Shown: positions 46,260-54,847, numbered from the stretch's first letter. The stretch is DNA of 64,000 bases from Spartobacteria bacterium (GCA_003169695.1 PNAS01000071.1:53478-117477); one strand, 5' to 3'. A program made the numbers and translations. The notes: generated by a model from the letters alone, not told the origin.

Positions 46260-46375
46260 AGACGCAAGAAGTATTCGCCTCGCCAGGTGAATACGAGAAA
46301 TAGCGGTTGAAGTTTCAAAAAATTTCAGGGGTACCCCCCGACAGACAAAAAAGCCCGGTCTGCTGAAATAGCCAC
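46260..46375. promoter_or_regulatory. Divergent promoter region regulator/lipase
   Basis: 116 bp between the divergent LuxR-type regulator and the lipase gene. It includes the palindrome GGGGTACCCC at 46328-46337 and an AT-rich tract TTTCAAAAAATTTCAG just before it, a possible binding site and promoter. The palindrome is perfect and near the centre of the gap. A LuxR-type protein could use it, but this is inference from position. Confidence 0.5.
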
Positions 46376-47254
46376 ATGCCTGTGTTTGATGCGGAAGCGC
46401 CTGGTTTCAGCGCCGGGAATGCGCTCATTCTCGCGCAGCTTTGTGAAGCTGCTTATCTCGACCAAGTCCCCGCCCGAGCTGCGGCCCAGCAACTGGGTTT
46501 AACCGGTTTCATCTGGATCGATCTCACGGAGCACTTCGAGGATGTCTACGCCATCGCCGCCGGCGGCGCCGGGTTTGTCGTGATCGCCTTTCGCGGAACC
46601 AAAGACTTCAACAACTGGATGACCGACTTGCAGGCGACGCCGGTTGGCTTCCCTTGGATCTTCGATCGCGGGCCCGATATTGGCGACATCCACGCTGGAT
46701 TTGGCCACGCTCTGCGCGATGCTTGGCCCAAGATTCAGGCCGCCTTGGACGGGCTCATTCCGACGCCCGATGTCGCGCCGGGCATGACGCAACCGCCAAC
46801 CCTCTGGCTCACGGGCCACAGCCTCGGAGGTGCGCTCGCTGTCCTTGCCGGCGCAGCGTTCTCGATGTGGTCCGATGCCCCGATCCGATCCGTCAACGGC
46901 ATCTACACCTTTGGGCAACCACGTGTCGGCCTCTACGAATTCTGCGGTAATTACGATCACCTTCTGAGCCGAAAGACGTTTCGCTTCGTCAACAATCAGG
47001 ACTTGGTCCCGCGGGTGCCATTTCGCGGATGGGATTACGCCGATCTCGGCCAGATGATCCACTTCGACAGTAGTGGTGAACCGAAGCTCCAAAGTTCCCA
47101 GTGGAGCGGCTTCTTGAGCCGCGCGCTCCAGAGCTTCAAAGAATTCTTCGATATCGCCGGCCACACCCAGAGCGACGTCCGCGACCACGACATAAACGGC
47201 TACGCCCGCCTCGTCCAAACGCAAGCCCCCGCGCTCAGCGCCCTGAAGTTTTGA
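46376..47254 (+). CDS. Class 3 (Rhizomucor-type) lipase/esterase
   Basis: 292 residues with an alpha/beta hydrolase core. The nucleophile elbow LWLTGHSLGGALAVLAG (Ser near residue 150), the catalytic Asp in FRFVNNQDLVPRVPF and the His in SDVRDHDINGYARL fit the triad of class 3 lipases. FVVIAFRGTKDFNNWMTDLQA is the conserved oxyanion region. There is no signal peptide: residues 1-25 are charged or Ala/Gly-rich, not a clear leader. It heads the + strand row lipase-lipoprotein-helical protein, with 2 and 3 bp gaps. Confidence 0.88.
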   Translation: MPVFDAEAPGFSAGNALILAQLCEAAYLDQVPARAAAQQLGLTGFIWIDLTEHFEDVYAIAAGGAGFVVIAFRGTKDFNNWMTDLQATPVGFPWIFDRGPDIGDIHAGFGHALRDAWPKIQAALDGLIPTPDVAPGMTQPPTLWLTGHSLGGALAVLAGAAFSMWSDAPIRSVNGIYTFGQPRVGLYEFCGNYDHLLSRKTFRFVNNQDLVPRVPFRGWDYADLGQMIHFDSSGEPKLQSSQWSGFLSRALQSFKEFFDIAGHTQSDVRDHDINGYARLVQTQAPALSALKF

Positions 47255-47256
47255 AC

Positions 47257-47697
47257 ATGCTTAAACTGAAATTCGCCACTCTCTTCTCGACGGCCCTTCT
47301 TCTCGCCGCCTGCAGCGCGATGTTCGTCGCGCCGTACGACGAAACCACCGACCATTTACTCACTGATCTCTCGGTGAAAACCGAAACCGCGATCGCGCAG
47401 GCGGACGCCGGTCAGCTCTCGGTCACCGATCGCGAGAAACTCTTCGACGAGGCGCTCGGCGCCGTCCGCACGCTGAAAGCACGCTCATCGCTCTTCCAAA
47501 AGAATGAAGATGAAGTGAAAGCCCTCAGCCAGCTCGAGCAGCGCTACCAGGATCTCAAACAACACGGCGCTTCGCCGCGCAGTTCCCTTGCGACGGGATT
47601 GCGCGCCACCCTGCTTGATTTGCAGCAGATCCAGATCGCGAAAAAACGAAGCTCCGTCTTCAGTGCCGGTCTTAAGAAAACCAACTCAAGCCAATAA
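47257..47697 (+). CDS. Small lipoprotein
   Basis: 146 residues. Type II signal peptide MLKLKFATLFSTALLLAACSAMF with lipobox LLAAC. The mature part is helical and charged, with LSVTDREKLFDEALGAVRTLKARSSLFQKNEDEVKALSQLEQRYQDLKQHG, a likely coiled-coil. It has no known catalytic motif. It begins two bases after the lipase stop, so it may anchor or chaperone the lipase at a membrane, as is known for some lipase partner proteins. Confidence 0.75.
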   Translation: MLKLKFATLFSTALLLAACSAMFVAPYDETTDHLLTDLSVKTETAIAQADAGQLSVTDREKLFDEALGAVRTLKARSSLFQKNEDEVKALSQLEQRYQDLKQHGASPRSSLATGLRATLLDLQQIQIAKKRSSVFSAGLKKTNSSQ

Positions 47698-47700
47698 CAT

Positions 47701-48030
47701 ATGTCCATCAATCCATCTGATCTGATCAAAGACATGCTCGCGGCGGCCACCGGCGCAGCGAAGGGCCACGCCGCGGACCTTAGGACTTATCTGGAGGCGC
47801 GCGCGAAATTGATCGCCGATGGTATCGTTCAGCTCGCCGCTGATCGCGCGGCAAATCTAATCACCGATGACGATGTAAGGTTTTCTCTTCAGCAAATAAA
47901 GGAGTCCGAGGCGACATCCCTTCTTGCGATCGATGCAACGCTGAAGGCTGCCGCGCAAGACGCGATAAATGCCGCTTTGGCCATCGCGACCGACGCGCTG
48001 AACAAAGCAGTCGGCTTCGCTCTCCTTTAG
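47701..48030 (+). CDS. Small alpha-helical protein of unknown function
   Basis: 109 residues, almost wholly helical and Ala-rich (DMLAAATGAAKGHAADLRTYLEARAKLIADGIVQLAADRAANL). It resembles a helical bundle or coiled-coil with no catalytic or signal motif. It starts three bases after the lipoprotein. A helical adaptor or immunity-like partner is conceivable, but no evidence shows it. Confidence 0.65.
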   Translation: MSINPSDLIKDMLAAATGAAKGHAADLRTYLEARAKLIADGIVQLAADRAANLITDDDVRFSLQQIKESEATSLLAIDATLKAAAQDAINAALAIATDALNKAVGFALL

Positions 48031-48277
48031 AGACAAACCCACGACTAGCGTTCGAGCCGTACCGCCAGCTTTAGTACCGCCCTCACCTACACATTCATGA
48101 ATCCTCTCATCTTTCTCGCGCAAACTCCTGCGCTGACGCCTTCCACCACCGCGACAGCCACAGCTACTCCGATACCGACGGCGACGCCATTTCATGTCTA
48201 CATGGAACATGAGACGTTCTGGAACTCGTCAGCCGATTTTCATGCGCTGATACCAACATCGTTAAACCCGAATAGAA
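48031..48277. other. Short gap before the papain-like gene
   Basis: 247 bp with one weak open stretch on + (48097-48303; MNPLIFLAQTPALTPSTTATATATP, Thr/Pro-rich) that overlaps the next gene. Without a Shine-Dalgarno sequence or family likeness it is not accepted as a gene. A hairpin was not seen. Confidence 0.35.
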
Positions 48278-49069
48278 ATGTCTCCTATGAATGCAAAAAT
48301 TAACAAACGTTCCCCTAAATGGTATGGATGGTTACCTGATCTGCCCGATCATCGTGATCTCTTATACGCCGCGATTGCTCCGAAGGCGGCGAAGCTTCCT
48401 CCGAAAGTGGATTTGCGCGCGGGTTGCTCGCCCGTTGAAGATCAAGGACAACTCGGCAGTTGCACAGCTAATGCGCTTGTGGGCACCCTCGAGTTTCTCG
48501 AAAAAAAAGATGGCGTTACGACCTTTATAGATCTTAGCCGCCTGTTCGTTTACTACAACGAGCGCGTCATCGAAGGGACCGCGGATCAGGACAGCGGCGC
48601 ATTTATTCGCGACGGCGTGAAATCACTGGCCAAGCAAGGTGTTTGTCCGGAAAGCGAATGGCCTTACAAGATCGCGGCCTTCAAAAAGAAACCGAAAGCG
48701 GACTGCTACAATAAAGCGAAGAAACATCGGATCACCTCTTATCATCGCATCAACGCCGTCGATGAAATGCGGACTTGCCTGGCCGATGGCTATCCTTTCG
48801 TCTTTGGATTTACCGTTTATGAATCCTTCGAGTCGGCCGCGGTGGCGAAGTCCGGCGTTTTAGCTCTGCCCAAGCCGAAGGAAAAAACAATAGGCGGACA
48901 CGCCGTCATGGCCGTGGGCTACAACGATGCGCAGAAACGATTTATCATTCGCAACTCCTGGAACACAGATTGGGGAATGAAAGGTTACTTCACCATGCCT
49001 TATGCATACCTCGCCGATCGGAATCTCTCGGACGACTTCTGGACGATCCGCTCTTCCGAAGAAGGCTAA
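48278..49069 (+). CDS. C1 (papain-like) cysteine peptidase
   Basis: 263 residues. The catalytic set is complete: oxyanion Gln and Cys in SPVEDQGQLGSCTANALVG, His in IGGHAVMAVGYND and Asn in IRNSWNTDWGMKGYFTMPY. The start KWYGWLPDLPDHRDLLYAA is the conserved region of bacterial C1 peptidases without a typical propeptide. No signal peptide is present, so it is either cytosolic or exported by another route. It lies on the same strand as the lipase trio and the chitosanase-like gene. An alternative ATG is at 48290. Confidence 0.92.
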   Translation: MSPMNAKINKRSPKWYGWLPDLPDHRDLLYAAIAPKAAKLPPKVDLRAGCSPVEDQGQLGSCTANALVGTLEFLEKKDGVTTFIDLSRLFVYYNERVIEGTADQDSGAFIRDGVKSLAKQGVCPESEWPYKIAAFKKKPKADCYNKAKKHRITSYHRINAVDEMRTCLADGYPFVFGFTVYESFESAAVAKSGVLALPKPKEKTIGGHAVMAVGYNDAQKRFIIRNSWNTDWGMKGYFTMPYAYLADRNLSDDFWTIRSSEEG

Positions 49070-49560
49070 GGTGGTAATTCATCGCCAAGATCACCAGCGC
49101 CGCATCCGGGGATTTGTCTTTCGATGGGACGGATGAAAGTGATCGATAGGACGCCTACCCTCCACTGTGGCGCAGGACATCTCCAAGGAACAAAAGGGGG
49201 AGCAAAAGCCACAGAGCCGCAATGAAACCAAAGCGAGGCCACCGCCGACGATCTAAGCGAGACGGTCTCGCCTTAACGTGTGACGAATTTGCTTGTCTTC
49301 GCTGGAACGCGAAAACATGCTGCCGACTCCGCTGGGTCCCCCTAAAGGCATGCAGACCGTTCCAGATCCTCCCCCGTGCTAGCGCGAATATCCATGGCTT
49401 TCGATCGGCCGGCCAAGATCGCCGATTGCCGCTTGACGTTGCGATTCGCTCGTCGGAAAGGACGCGTGTCTCCGGCCGAGCTTTGCGTGGACATCGCACG
49501 TTTACCTAACGAACCGCCATTTGGCGAACCGCAAACAACAATCGAGAAAGACTGAACCCC
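49070..49560. other. Intergenic stretch between peptidase and GH75-like gene
   Basis: About 490 bp. There are open frames on both strands (for example 49222-49509 on + and 49155-49499 on -), but neither has a recognised family, a ribosome binding site or sensible hydrophobic pattern; I treat them as chance. It might include a small RNA or a decayed gene. Nothing specific is seen. Confidence 0.35.
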
Positions 49561-50286
49561 ATGGCACAACTAAAATTACTGAAACGCATCGGTTATTCCG
49601 ACATCAATACACTTCAGGACGATGACTCCGCCTTCTTCTATGAAGCTGGGTTCATGATCGACGCTGATGGCGCCTACCACGCCTACCATCCCGATAACCG
49701 GTCGGGCTTGGACTACCTGGGCAACGCCGGCAAACCGGGCAATTGGTGGGCGCTCGTCACGGACAACGGTAAACCGAGCGGCAACCCGATCATTCAGTCG
49801 AAATCCGATCCCGCGCCGGGCTTTTACATTTCCACCACCTCTCTCGAGGATACTTCCAAGGATGCGGACGATCCACGCCGTTACGTAGATGCGGAGTCGG
49901 TGAACTTCTTCGTCCTTCCCGGCAAACTCGGCCTTGGAGCGAAACTAGGCGACTTCGGCGTAGTCATCAGGCCGGATCAGAACGACTACGATTATGCCAT
50001 CTATGCCGATGTCGGTCCCGCGAACAAGATTGGTGAAGGGTCGATTGCGCTGGCCGCTGCGCTCGGTCTTCCCTCAAGTCCGAAAAATGGGGGCGCCGGT
50101 CACGGGATTATCTGCATCGTATTTCCCGGTAGCCAGCAAGGCTGGCCTCTCAGCCAGGCGCAGATCGATCAGTACGGGGCCGCGTTGTTCGCAAAGTGGG
50201 GCGGCTTGGAGAAGGCCAAGGATTGTTTTCCCGGCGCTGCCTGGATGCAAGGCGCACCGGTTGTCAAGATTGCCACACCGGGATGA
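49561..50286 (+). CDS. GH75 (fungal-type) chitosanase-like hydrolase
   Basis: 241 residues without an obvious signal peptide. The segments FFYEAGFMIDADGAYHAYHPDN, LDYLGNAGKPGNWWALV and KLGDFGVVIRP fit GH75. The catalytic pair of this family, Asp and Glu nine residues apart, fits YAIYADVGPANKIGEGSIALAAALG: Asp in ADVGP and Glu in IGEG are separated by nine. The stop is 61 bp before the broken small gene at 50348. If right it cleaves chitosan or a related glycan. Match is by memory of the motif. Confidence 0.7.
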   Translation: MAQLKLLKRIGYSDINTLQDDDSAFFYEAGFMIDADGAYHAYHPDNRSGLDYLGNAGKPGNWWALVTDNGKPSGNPIIQSKSDPAPGFYISTTSLEDTSKDADDPRRYVDAESVNFFVLPGKLGLGAKLGDFGVVIRPDQNDYDYAIYADVGPANKIGEGSIALAAALGLPSSPKNGGAGHGIICIVFPGSQQGWPLSQAQIDQYGAALFAKWGGLEKAKDCFPGAAWMQGAPVVKIATPG

Positions 50287-50347
50287 AGAGATGCTTTCCT
50301 CCGGTGGTTAGGCGGCCTGCCGGCGCGGTGCCTTTTCGCGGATGATT

Positions 50348-50625
50348 TTAGTAGTCGATCTCGACGGCTTGCTCCAGGAGCGGGAGGGCGGAAACAGCGT
50401 CTGGTCGTCTCGTGCGTGGACAAATGACAACGACTCCTGCGCGTTCACGCGCTTGCCGATTTTCTTGAGACCAGAAAGGCAGACGGCAAGATCGATGGTG
50501 TCATCTGCAGTCTGGCGGCCGCCGCCCAGAAAGAGCGATATCCGTCCGATTGTTCCAGCGTCCATTTTTTTTACCGCCGCAGACGTAACGAAATTCTGGA
50601 AAAGTGGCGTATTGGTGAAACGGAA
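50348..50625 (-). pseudogene. Broken, truncated copy of the small unknown protein at 45065
   Basis: In the - direction I read LFQNFVTSAAVKK, then ADDTIDLAVCLSGLKKIGKRVNAQESLSFVHARDDQTLF, closely matching the intact ADDAIDFDVSLSGTKKIGERVEKDEPLPFVHSRTDQALL at the other end of the block. A one-base shift near 50395 then puts the C-terminal LPLLEQAVEIDY in a different frame, ending at 50348. Upstream the copy has a stop near 50625 and lacks the first third. So it is a degenerate paralogue on the same strand as the intact one. Confidence 0.8.
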
Positions 50626-50800
50626 TATTCAGCTGCAGCAATCAGCTATCTCGACACGTCCGCTCTCCACGGACAAAATTTCCGCCCATTAAGAGCTTGC
50701 CCGTTTTCCAAACCCAGGTGCGTTCCGGGTTTTCGCACGAACTGAGGATTGCGCATTGGCGCAAAAAAGAAAATGGTAAACGGCAGTCATCCGACCGCTT
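50626..50800. other. Short gap before the GDP-fucose synthase gene
   Basis: 175 bp of sequence without a gene between the broken paralogue and fcl. The accessory block ends here and envelope genes resume. No direct repeat, tRNA or integrase was recognised at this edge. Confidence 0.35.
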
Positions 50801-51751
50801 GTGCAAAAATCTGACAAAATATTCGTCGCTGGTCATCGAGGCCTCGTCGGGAGCGCGTTGATTCGCAAACTGAAACGGGACGGTTTTACCAGCCTGGTGA
50901 CGCGAGATCGCTCTCAGCTTGATCTGATGAGCGAAGCGGGAGTGGATCGCCTTTTCGCGGAAGAGAAGCCAGCCATTGTCATCTTCGCGGCCGCCAGAGT
51001 GGGGGGCATCAAGGCGAATAATGACCTGCCAGTGGAGTTTCTGCTCGAGAATATTCAGGTGCAGAACAACGTCATTCGCGCTGCGCACCAAGCTGGTGTT
51101 CGTAAGCTTTTATTCCTGGGGAGTTCCTGCACTTATCCGAAATACGCGCCGCAACCGATCCCTGAAGCGGCGCTTCTGACGGGGCCGCTCGAACCAACGA
51201 ATGAAGCCTATGCGATCGCGAAAATCGCAGGGATAAAGCTTTGCCAGGCTTATGCGCGGGAGTACCGCGCGAACTTCATTTCGGCCATGCCGACGAATCT
51301 TTACGGGCCTAACGACAATTTCGATTTGCTCTCGTCGCATGCTCTGCCCGCGCTTCTCCGCAAGGCGCACGAAGCAAAAAAAAGAGGGGAGCGCGAGATG
51401 CTTGTCTGGGGCTCAGGCAGACCGCGGCGGGAATTTCTCCATGTCGACGATCTGGCCGCAGCCTGCCTCTTCTTGCTCGAGAAATATGACAGCGCCGAAA
51501 TCATTAATGTTGGCTGCGGCGAAGATATTTCCATCCACGAACTGGCCGAGCTGATCTGTGAGATCGTAGGATTTCAGGGTAAACTCGTCTGGGATGCGAC
51601 CAAACCGGACGGCACACCGCGGAAACTTCTCGATGTTTCCAAACTGCACGGCCTTGGCTGGCGCCACACCATCGCGTTGCGAGAAGGGATCGCGCGGACC
51701 TACGAATGGTTCTTGCAAAACGCCCCGCAGGAATCATCCCAGCCGCAATGA
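50801..51751 (+). CDS. fcl: GDP-L-fucose synthase
   Basis: Extended SDR enzyme that epimerises and reduces GDP-4-keto-6-deoxymannose to GDP-L-fucose. 316 residues with start GTG at 50801. Cofactor motif FVAGHRGLVGSALIRKL and active site SSCTYPKYAPQPIPEAALLTGPLEPTNEAYAIAKIAG (Tyr-Lys) are present. NLYGPNDNFDLLSSHALPALLRKAHEAK matches the GMER/Fcl family. It overlaps the next gene by four bases. Its usual partner GDP-mannose dehydratase is encoded 10 kb away at 61.2 kb. Confidence 0.93.
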   Translation: MQKSDKIFVAGHRGLVGSALIRKLKRDGFTSLVTRDRSQLDLMSEAGVDRLFAEEKPAIVIFAAARVGGIKANNDLPVEFLLENIQVQNNVIRAAHQAGVRKLLFLGSSCTYPKYAPQPIPEAALLTGPLEPTNEAYAIAKIAGIKLCQAYAREYRANFISAMPTNLYGPNDNFDLLSSHALPALLRKAHEAKKRGEREMLVWGSGRPRREFLHVDDLAAACLFLLEKYDSAEIINVGCGEDISIHELAELICEIVGFQGKLVWDATKPDGTPRKLLDVSKLHGLGWRHTIALREGIARTYEWFLQNAPQESSQPQ

Positions 51752-52668
51752 AAAAGCTCCGCGTTGGCGTAGTCGGCGTCGGGCATATTGGGAAAAATCA
51801 CGCGCGCCTTTATGCGGAACTTTCGGGCGCGCAATTCACCGCAATCTACGACACGGATCAGGCGAGAGCGCATCGACTGGCCGATGAATTTGGCATCATG
51901 GTCGCCGCTTCCCTCGAAGAGTTTACCGATGAGGTGGACGCCGCCTCGATCGCCACACCGACGAACACGCATTTCGACATCGCGCACGAACTTCTGACCC
52001 GGGGCAAACATCTTCTGATCGAAAAACCAATCGCGGAAAACTTCGCGCACGCGAGCGAATTGGCGGAACTGGCGGCCAGTCGCCGGCTCGTCCTTCAAGT
52101 TGGTCACGTGGAACGTTTCAATCCCATCTTGAGCGCGCTCGAAAAACGCCTGACGAATCCGCGTTTCATCGAGGCGCATCGGCTCTCCCCTTATCCAAAC
52201 CGCAGCACCGACATCGGAGTCGTGCTCGATCTGATGATCCACGATCTCGAAATTATTTTGCATCTGGTCCGTTCGCCCGTGCAGACGATCGACGCGGTCG
52301 GTGTGCCGGTCTTAAGTCGCCGCGAGGATATTGCGAACGCGCGGCTTCGTTTCGAAAATGGCTGCGTGGCCAACATTACTTCCAGCCGGATCAGTCCCGA
52401 GCAGATGAGGAAGATCCGTGTCTTCCAAGAGGACACCTATCTCTCGCTCGATTATCAAAATCAAAGCGGCGAGATCTACCGGCGCTCGGCGGATGGGCTG
52501 ACGCGCGAAGAGGTGGAAATCGAGCGCGAGGAACCGCTCAAGCGCCAGCTCGCTTCGTTTATCGAATGCGCGCACACAGGCCGCGCTCCGAAGGTCTCTG
52601 GGTTTCAAGCGGCCGCCGCATTGGAGTTGGCGGTGGAAATTACGAAACGAATCGGGATGAATGCTTGA
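51748..52668 (+). CDS. Gfo/Idh/MocA oxidoreductase (GnnA-like)
   Basis: About 306 residues from the ATG at 51748, overlapping the fcl stop as ATGA. Rossmann motif VGVVGVGHIGKNHARLY, EKPIA motif (LLIEKPIAENF) and HVERFNP, then a Gfo/Idh C-terminal domain. It lies directly before lpxB. The UDP-GlcNAc 3-dehydrogenase GnnA acts in lipid A sugar synthesis and often lies near lpx genes, so GnnA is a good guess; the substrate needs confirmation. Confidence 0.8.
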   Translation: MKKLRVGVVGVGHIGKNHARLYAELSGAQFTAIYDTDQARAHRLADEFGIMVAASLEEFTDEVDAASIATPTNTHFDIAHELLTRGKHLLIEKPIAENFAHASELAELAASRRLVLQVGHVERFNPILSALEKRLTNPRFIEAHRLSPYPNRSTDIGVVLDLMIHDLEIILHLVRSPVQTIDAVGVPVLSRREDIANARLRFENGCVANITSSRISPEQMRKIRVFQEDTYLSLDYQNQSGEIYRRSADGLTREEVEIEREEPLKRQLASFIECAHTGRAPKVSGFQAAAALELAVEITKRIGMNA

Positions 52669-52776
52669 GGTGGATCGGCCGCTCCGCCGCCCGATGGCAA
52701 ATTCGACGCGTCTTCGCGCCATTTGTTTGTCATCGCGCGCTGAGCGCCCAATCCACCTGGCGTTTAGATTTCCCTG

Positions 52777-53913
52777 ATGGGTACCATGTCCACCATTTAC
52801 TTTGTCGCGGGCGAAGCGAGCGGCGACGAACACGGCGCGGCTTTGATGCGAGCGCTCCGCGAGCTTATTCCCAATCTGGATTTCGCGGGACGCGGTGGTC
52901 CAAAGATGCGGGCGGTTGCCGGCGATGTGTTCATCAATTGGAGCGATTCCGCCGCGGTCGTCGGGCTTTGGGAAGTCGTGAAGCGGTATGGATATTTTCG
53001 AGAACAATTCCAAAACGCGCTCCGCGAGATTGCGAGCATCAATCCGGACGCGGTGGTTCTGATTGATTACCCCGGATTCAATTTGCGCCTTGCTCGCGCA
53101 CTTCGGAAGAGATCACCGAAGCTCAAAATAATTTACTACATCAGTCCCCAGGTTTGGGCATGGAACCGGGGAAGAATCGGCCAGATGGCGCGCTTTCTGG
53201 ATTTGATGCTCTGCATCTTTCCGTTCGAGGCTGAGCTCTATAACAAATCCGGCTTGCGGACGGTTTTCGTCGGGCATCCGATGATCGAGAATCTCGCGAG
53301 GCTCCGAACGGGCGAAGAACGTCAGTCGAATTTGATTGGGCTGTTCCCAGGCAGCCGCGCCCGCGAGGTCCGCAAGATTTTCCCGATCATGATGGAAGCC
53401 GCGCGCGAGATTGTGAGCCAACGGGCGGAGATGCGCTTTGAAGTGGCCGCTGCCTCGGAACCGCTAGCCTTGGAGATTCAGCAAATGTTGGGATCTGCGT
53501 CGCTGCGGGAACCCGTGCGGATCGTCAGGGGAGACGCTGCTGGAACGATGCAACGCGCCTTCGCCGGCATGGTCGCCTCGGGCACCGCGACTCTGGAAGC
53601 GGCGTATTTCAGGCTGCCGTTCATACTGATCTATAAGGTATCGTGGCCGACTTATTTTGCGGCGCGTCTCGTCCTGAAGACCAAACACCTGGGTATGCCG
53701 AATGTCCTTGCCGGCCGGGAGATCATCCCCGAGTTCATCCAGCATGAAGCCCGCCCGGATACGATCTCCAAAGCGGTCGTGAAGTTAACGAATGATCAAG
53801 CTGCCCGTGACGCGATGACTTCGGAGTTCGATGCGATCATCGCAGAACTTGGCGAAAGCGGCGCGAGCACGAAGGCAGCGCGAGTCATTGTCGATGAGCT
53901 GAACCAGAAGTAG
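52777..53913 (+). CDS. lpxB: Lipid-A-disaccharide synthase
   Basis: Condenses UDP-2,3-diacylglucosamine and lipid X at the inner membrane in lipid A synthesis. 378 residues. N-terminal FVAGEASGDEHGAALMRAL, DAVVLIDYPGFNLRLARALRK, YYISPQVWAWNRGRIGQM, GHPMIENL, GLFPGSRAREV and VASGTATLEAAYFRLPFILIYKV are all family marks. Presence shows a lipopolysaccharide-producing Gram-negative. It follows the GnnA-like gene by 108 bp. ATG at 52777 (also 52786). Confidence 0.96.
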   Translation: MGTMSTIYFVAGEASGDEHGAALMRALRELIPNLDFAGRGGPKMRAVAGDVFINWSDSAAVVGLWEVVKRYGYFREQFQNALREIASINPDAVVLIDYPGFNLRLARALRKRSPKLKIIYYISPQVWAWNRGRIGQMARFLDLMLCIFPFEAELYNKSGLRTVFVGHPMIENLARLRTGEERQSNLIGLFPGSRAREVRKIFPIMMEAAREIVSQRAEMRFEVAAASEPLALEIQQMLGSASLREPVRIVRGDAAGTMQRAFAGMVASGTATLEAAYFRLPFILIYKVSWPTYFAARLVLKTKHLGMPNVLAGREIIPEFIQHEARPDTISKAVVKLTNDQAARDAMTSEFDAIIAELGESGASTKAARVIVDELNQK

Positions 53914-53915
53914 CG

Positions 53916-54000
53916 ACAGATGAACACGGATTCTCACGGATGAAGGACGGAGTTCTCCTTTTATCCGTGTTTCCTCGTATGAATCCGTGGCTCAATAAGG
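53916..54000. repeat. Imperfect inverted repeat with AACACGGATTC-type arms
   Basis: GATGAACACGGATTCTCACGGATGAA (53920-53945) and the reverse-type TTATCCGTGTTTCCTCGTATGAATCCGTGG (53960-53992) are imperfect inverted arms. Similar AACACGGATT... elements recur in many bacterial intergenic regions. It lies directly after lpxB and could act as a terminator or a dispersed repeat. Confidence 0.65.
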
Positions 54001-54016
54001 AACCAAACTGGACTTG

Positions 54017-54670
54017 ATGGAAATCTTCGATATCTCGCGCGCGCTTTCGTCCGGCCTCGCACCGTGGCCCGGTGACACACCGTTTCATTTCGAGTTGAAA
54101 TGGAAGATGGCGGAAGGCGCGACGGTGAACGTGGGAGCCATCAGCATGGGTGTGCACAACGGGACGCACGCAGACGCGCCGTTCCATTTCGACGAGGGCG
54201 GAGATTCGATTGAACGCATGCCCCTCGATGTCTACGTCGGCGACGCGGTCGTCGTTGATCTGACGAACCTGTTCGCAGGGGATCGGCTCGACAAGGCGCG
54301 ACAAATCGGCGTTGCGGATTGTGAAGCTTTTTCGGCTCAACTCGAGGAGGCGCCGCGGCTCTTACTCAAGACGGGAGTTTGGAAAGATTCAAAAGTTTTT
54401 CCGGATTGGATTCCGGTGGTGGCTCCTGATGTGCCCGAGTGGCTGCGGGAGCGGAAGGTGAAATTGCTCGGACTGGATCTGCCGTCGGTTGATCCCATCG
54501 AGGCGAAAAAGCTAACCAACCATTACGCGTTGGCGGCCGCGCGCGTCGCCATTGTTGAATCGCTCGATCTGAGTGAAGTCGCGGCGGGAATCTACCACTT
54601 CTCGGGGTTACCCTTAAGAATTGCCGGGAGCGATGCCGGTCCCGTTCGCGCCATTCTTTGGCGGGATTGA
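54017..54670 (+). CDS. Cyclase family / kynurenine formamidase-like hydrolase (KynB family)
   Basis: 217 residues. It begins MEIFDISRALSSGLAPWPGDTPF and has the metal-binding HNGTHADAPFHF motif near residue 50, typical of the KynB/cyclase family (HxGTHxDxPxH). Later LLLKTGVWKDS and LLGLDLPSVDP match the family. KynB hydrolyses N-formyl-kynurenine in tryptophan breakdown, but other kyn genes are not here, so a different ester or amide substrate is possible. A TTG lies directly before the ATG at 54017, which is preferred. Confidence 0.85.
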   Translation: MEIFDISRALSSGLAPWPGDTPFHFELKWKMAEGATVNVGAISMGVHNGTHADAPFHFDEGGDSIERMPLDVYVGDAVVVDLTNLFAGDRLDKARQIGVADCEAFSAQLEEAPRLLLKTGVWKDSKVFPDWIPVVAPDVPEWLRERKVKLLGLDLPSVDPIEAKKLTNHYALAAARVAIVESLDLSEVAAGIYHFSGLPLRIAGSDAGPVRAILWRD

Positions 54671-54847
54671 TCCGTTGCTCTAAACAATGGAGTCCCCGGC
54701 GGTAATCGGAATGTCCGAGCCGGCGAGGCGGTTCCGCAAGCGGTAGATCTTTCTGGAGCACCCTTGATCGCTCGCAGGCGACGTCGGTCAAAAGCCGCTC
54801 GACTTTGCGGCTGTGATTTGTAGGCTCGCCTCCGATTGAACGACCTG

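Noticed and set aside
48097..48303. 68-residue Thr/Pro-rich open frame
   Set aside because: No Shine-Dalgarno sequence, no family; overlaps the papain-like gene start.
49155..49509. Overlapping open frames between the peptidase and the GH75-like gene
   Set aside because: Arg/Trp/Cys-rich random-looking peptides without ribosome binding sites.
43791..50625. Prophage or integrative element
   Set aside because: No integrase, transposase, att repeats or phage structural genes were found at either edge.
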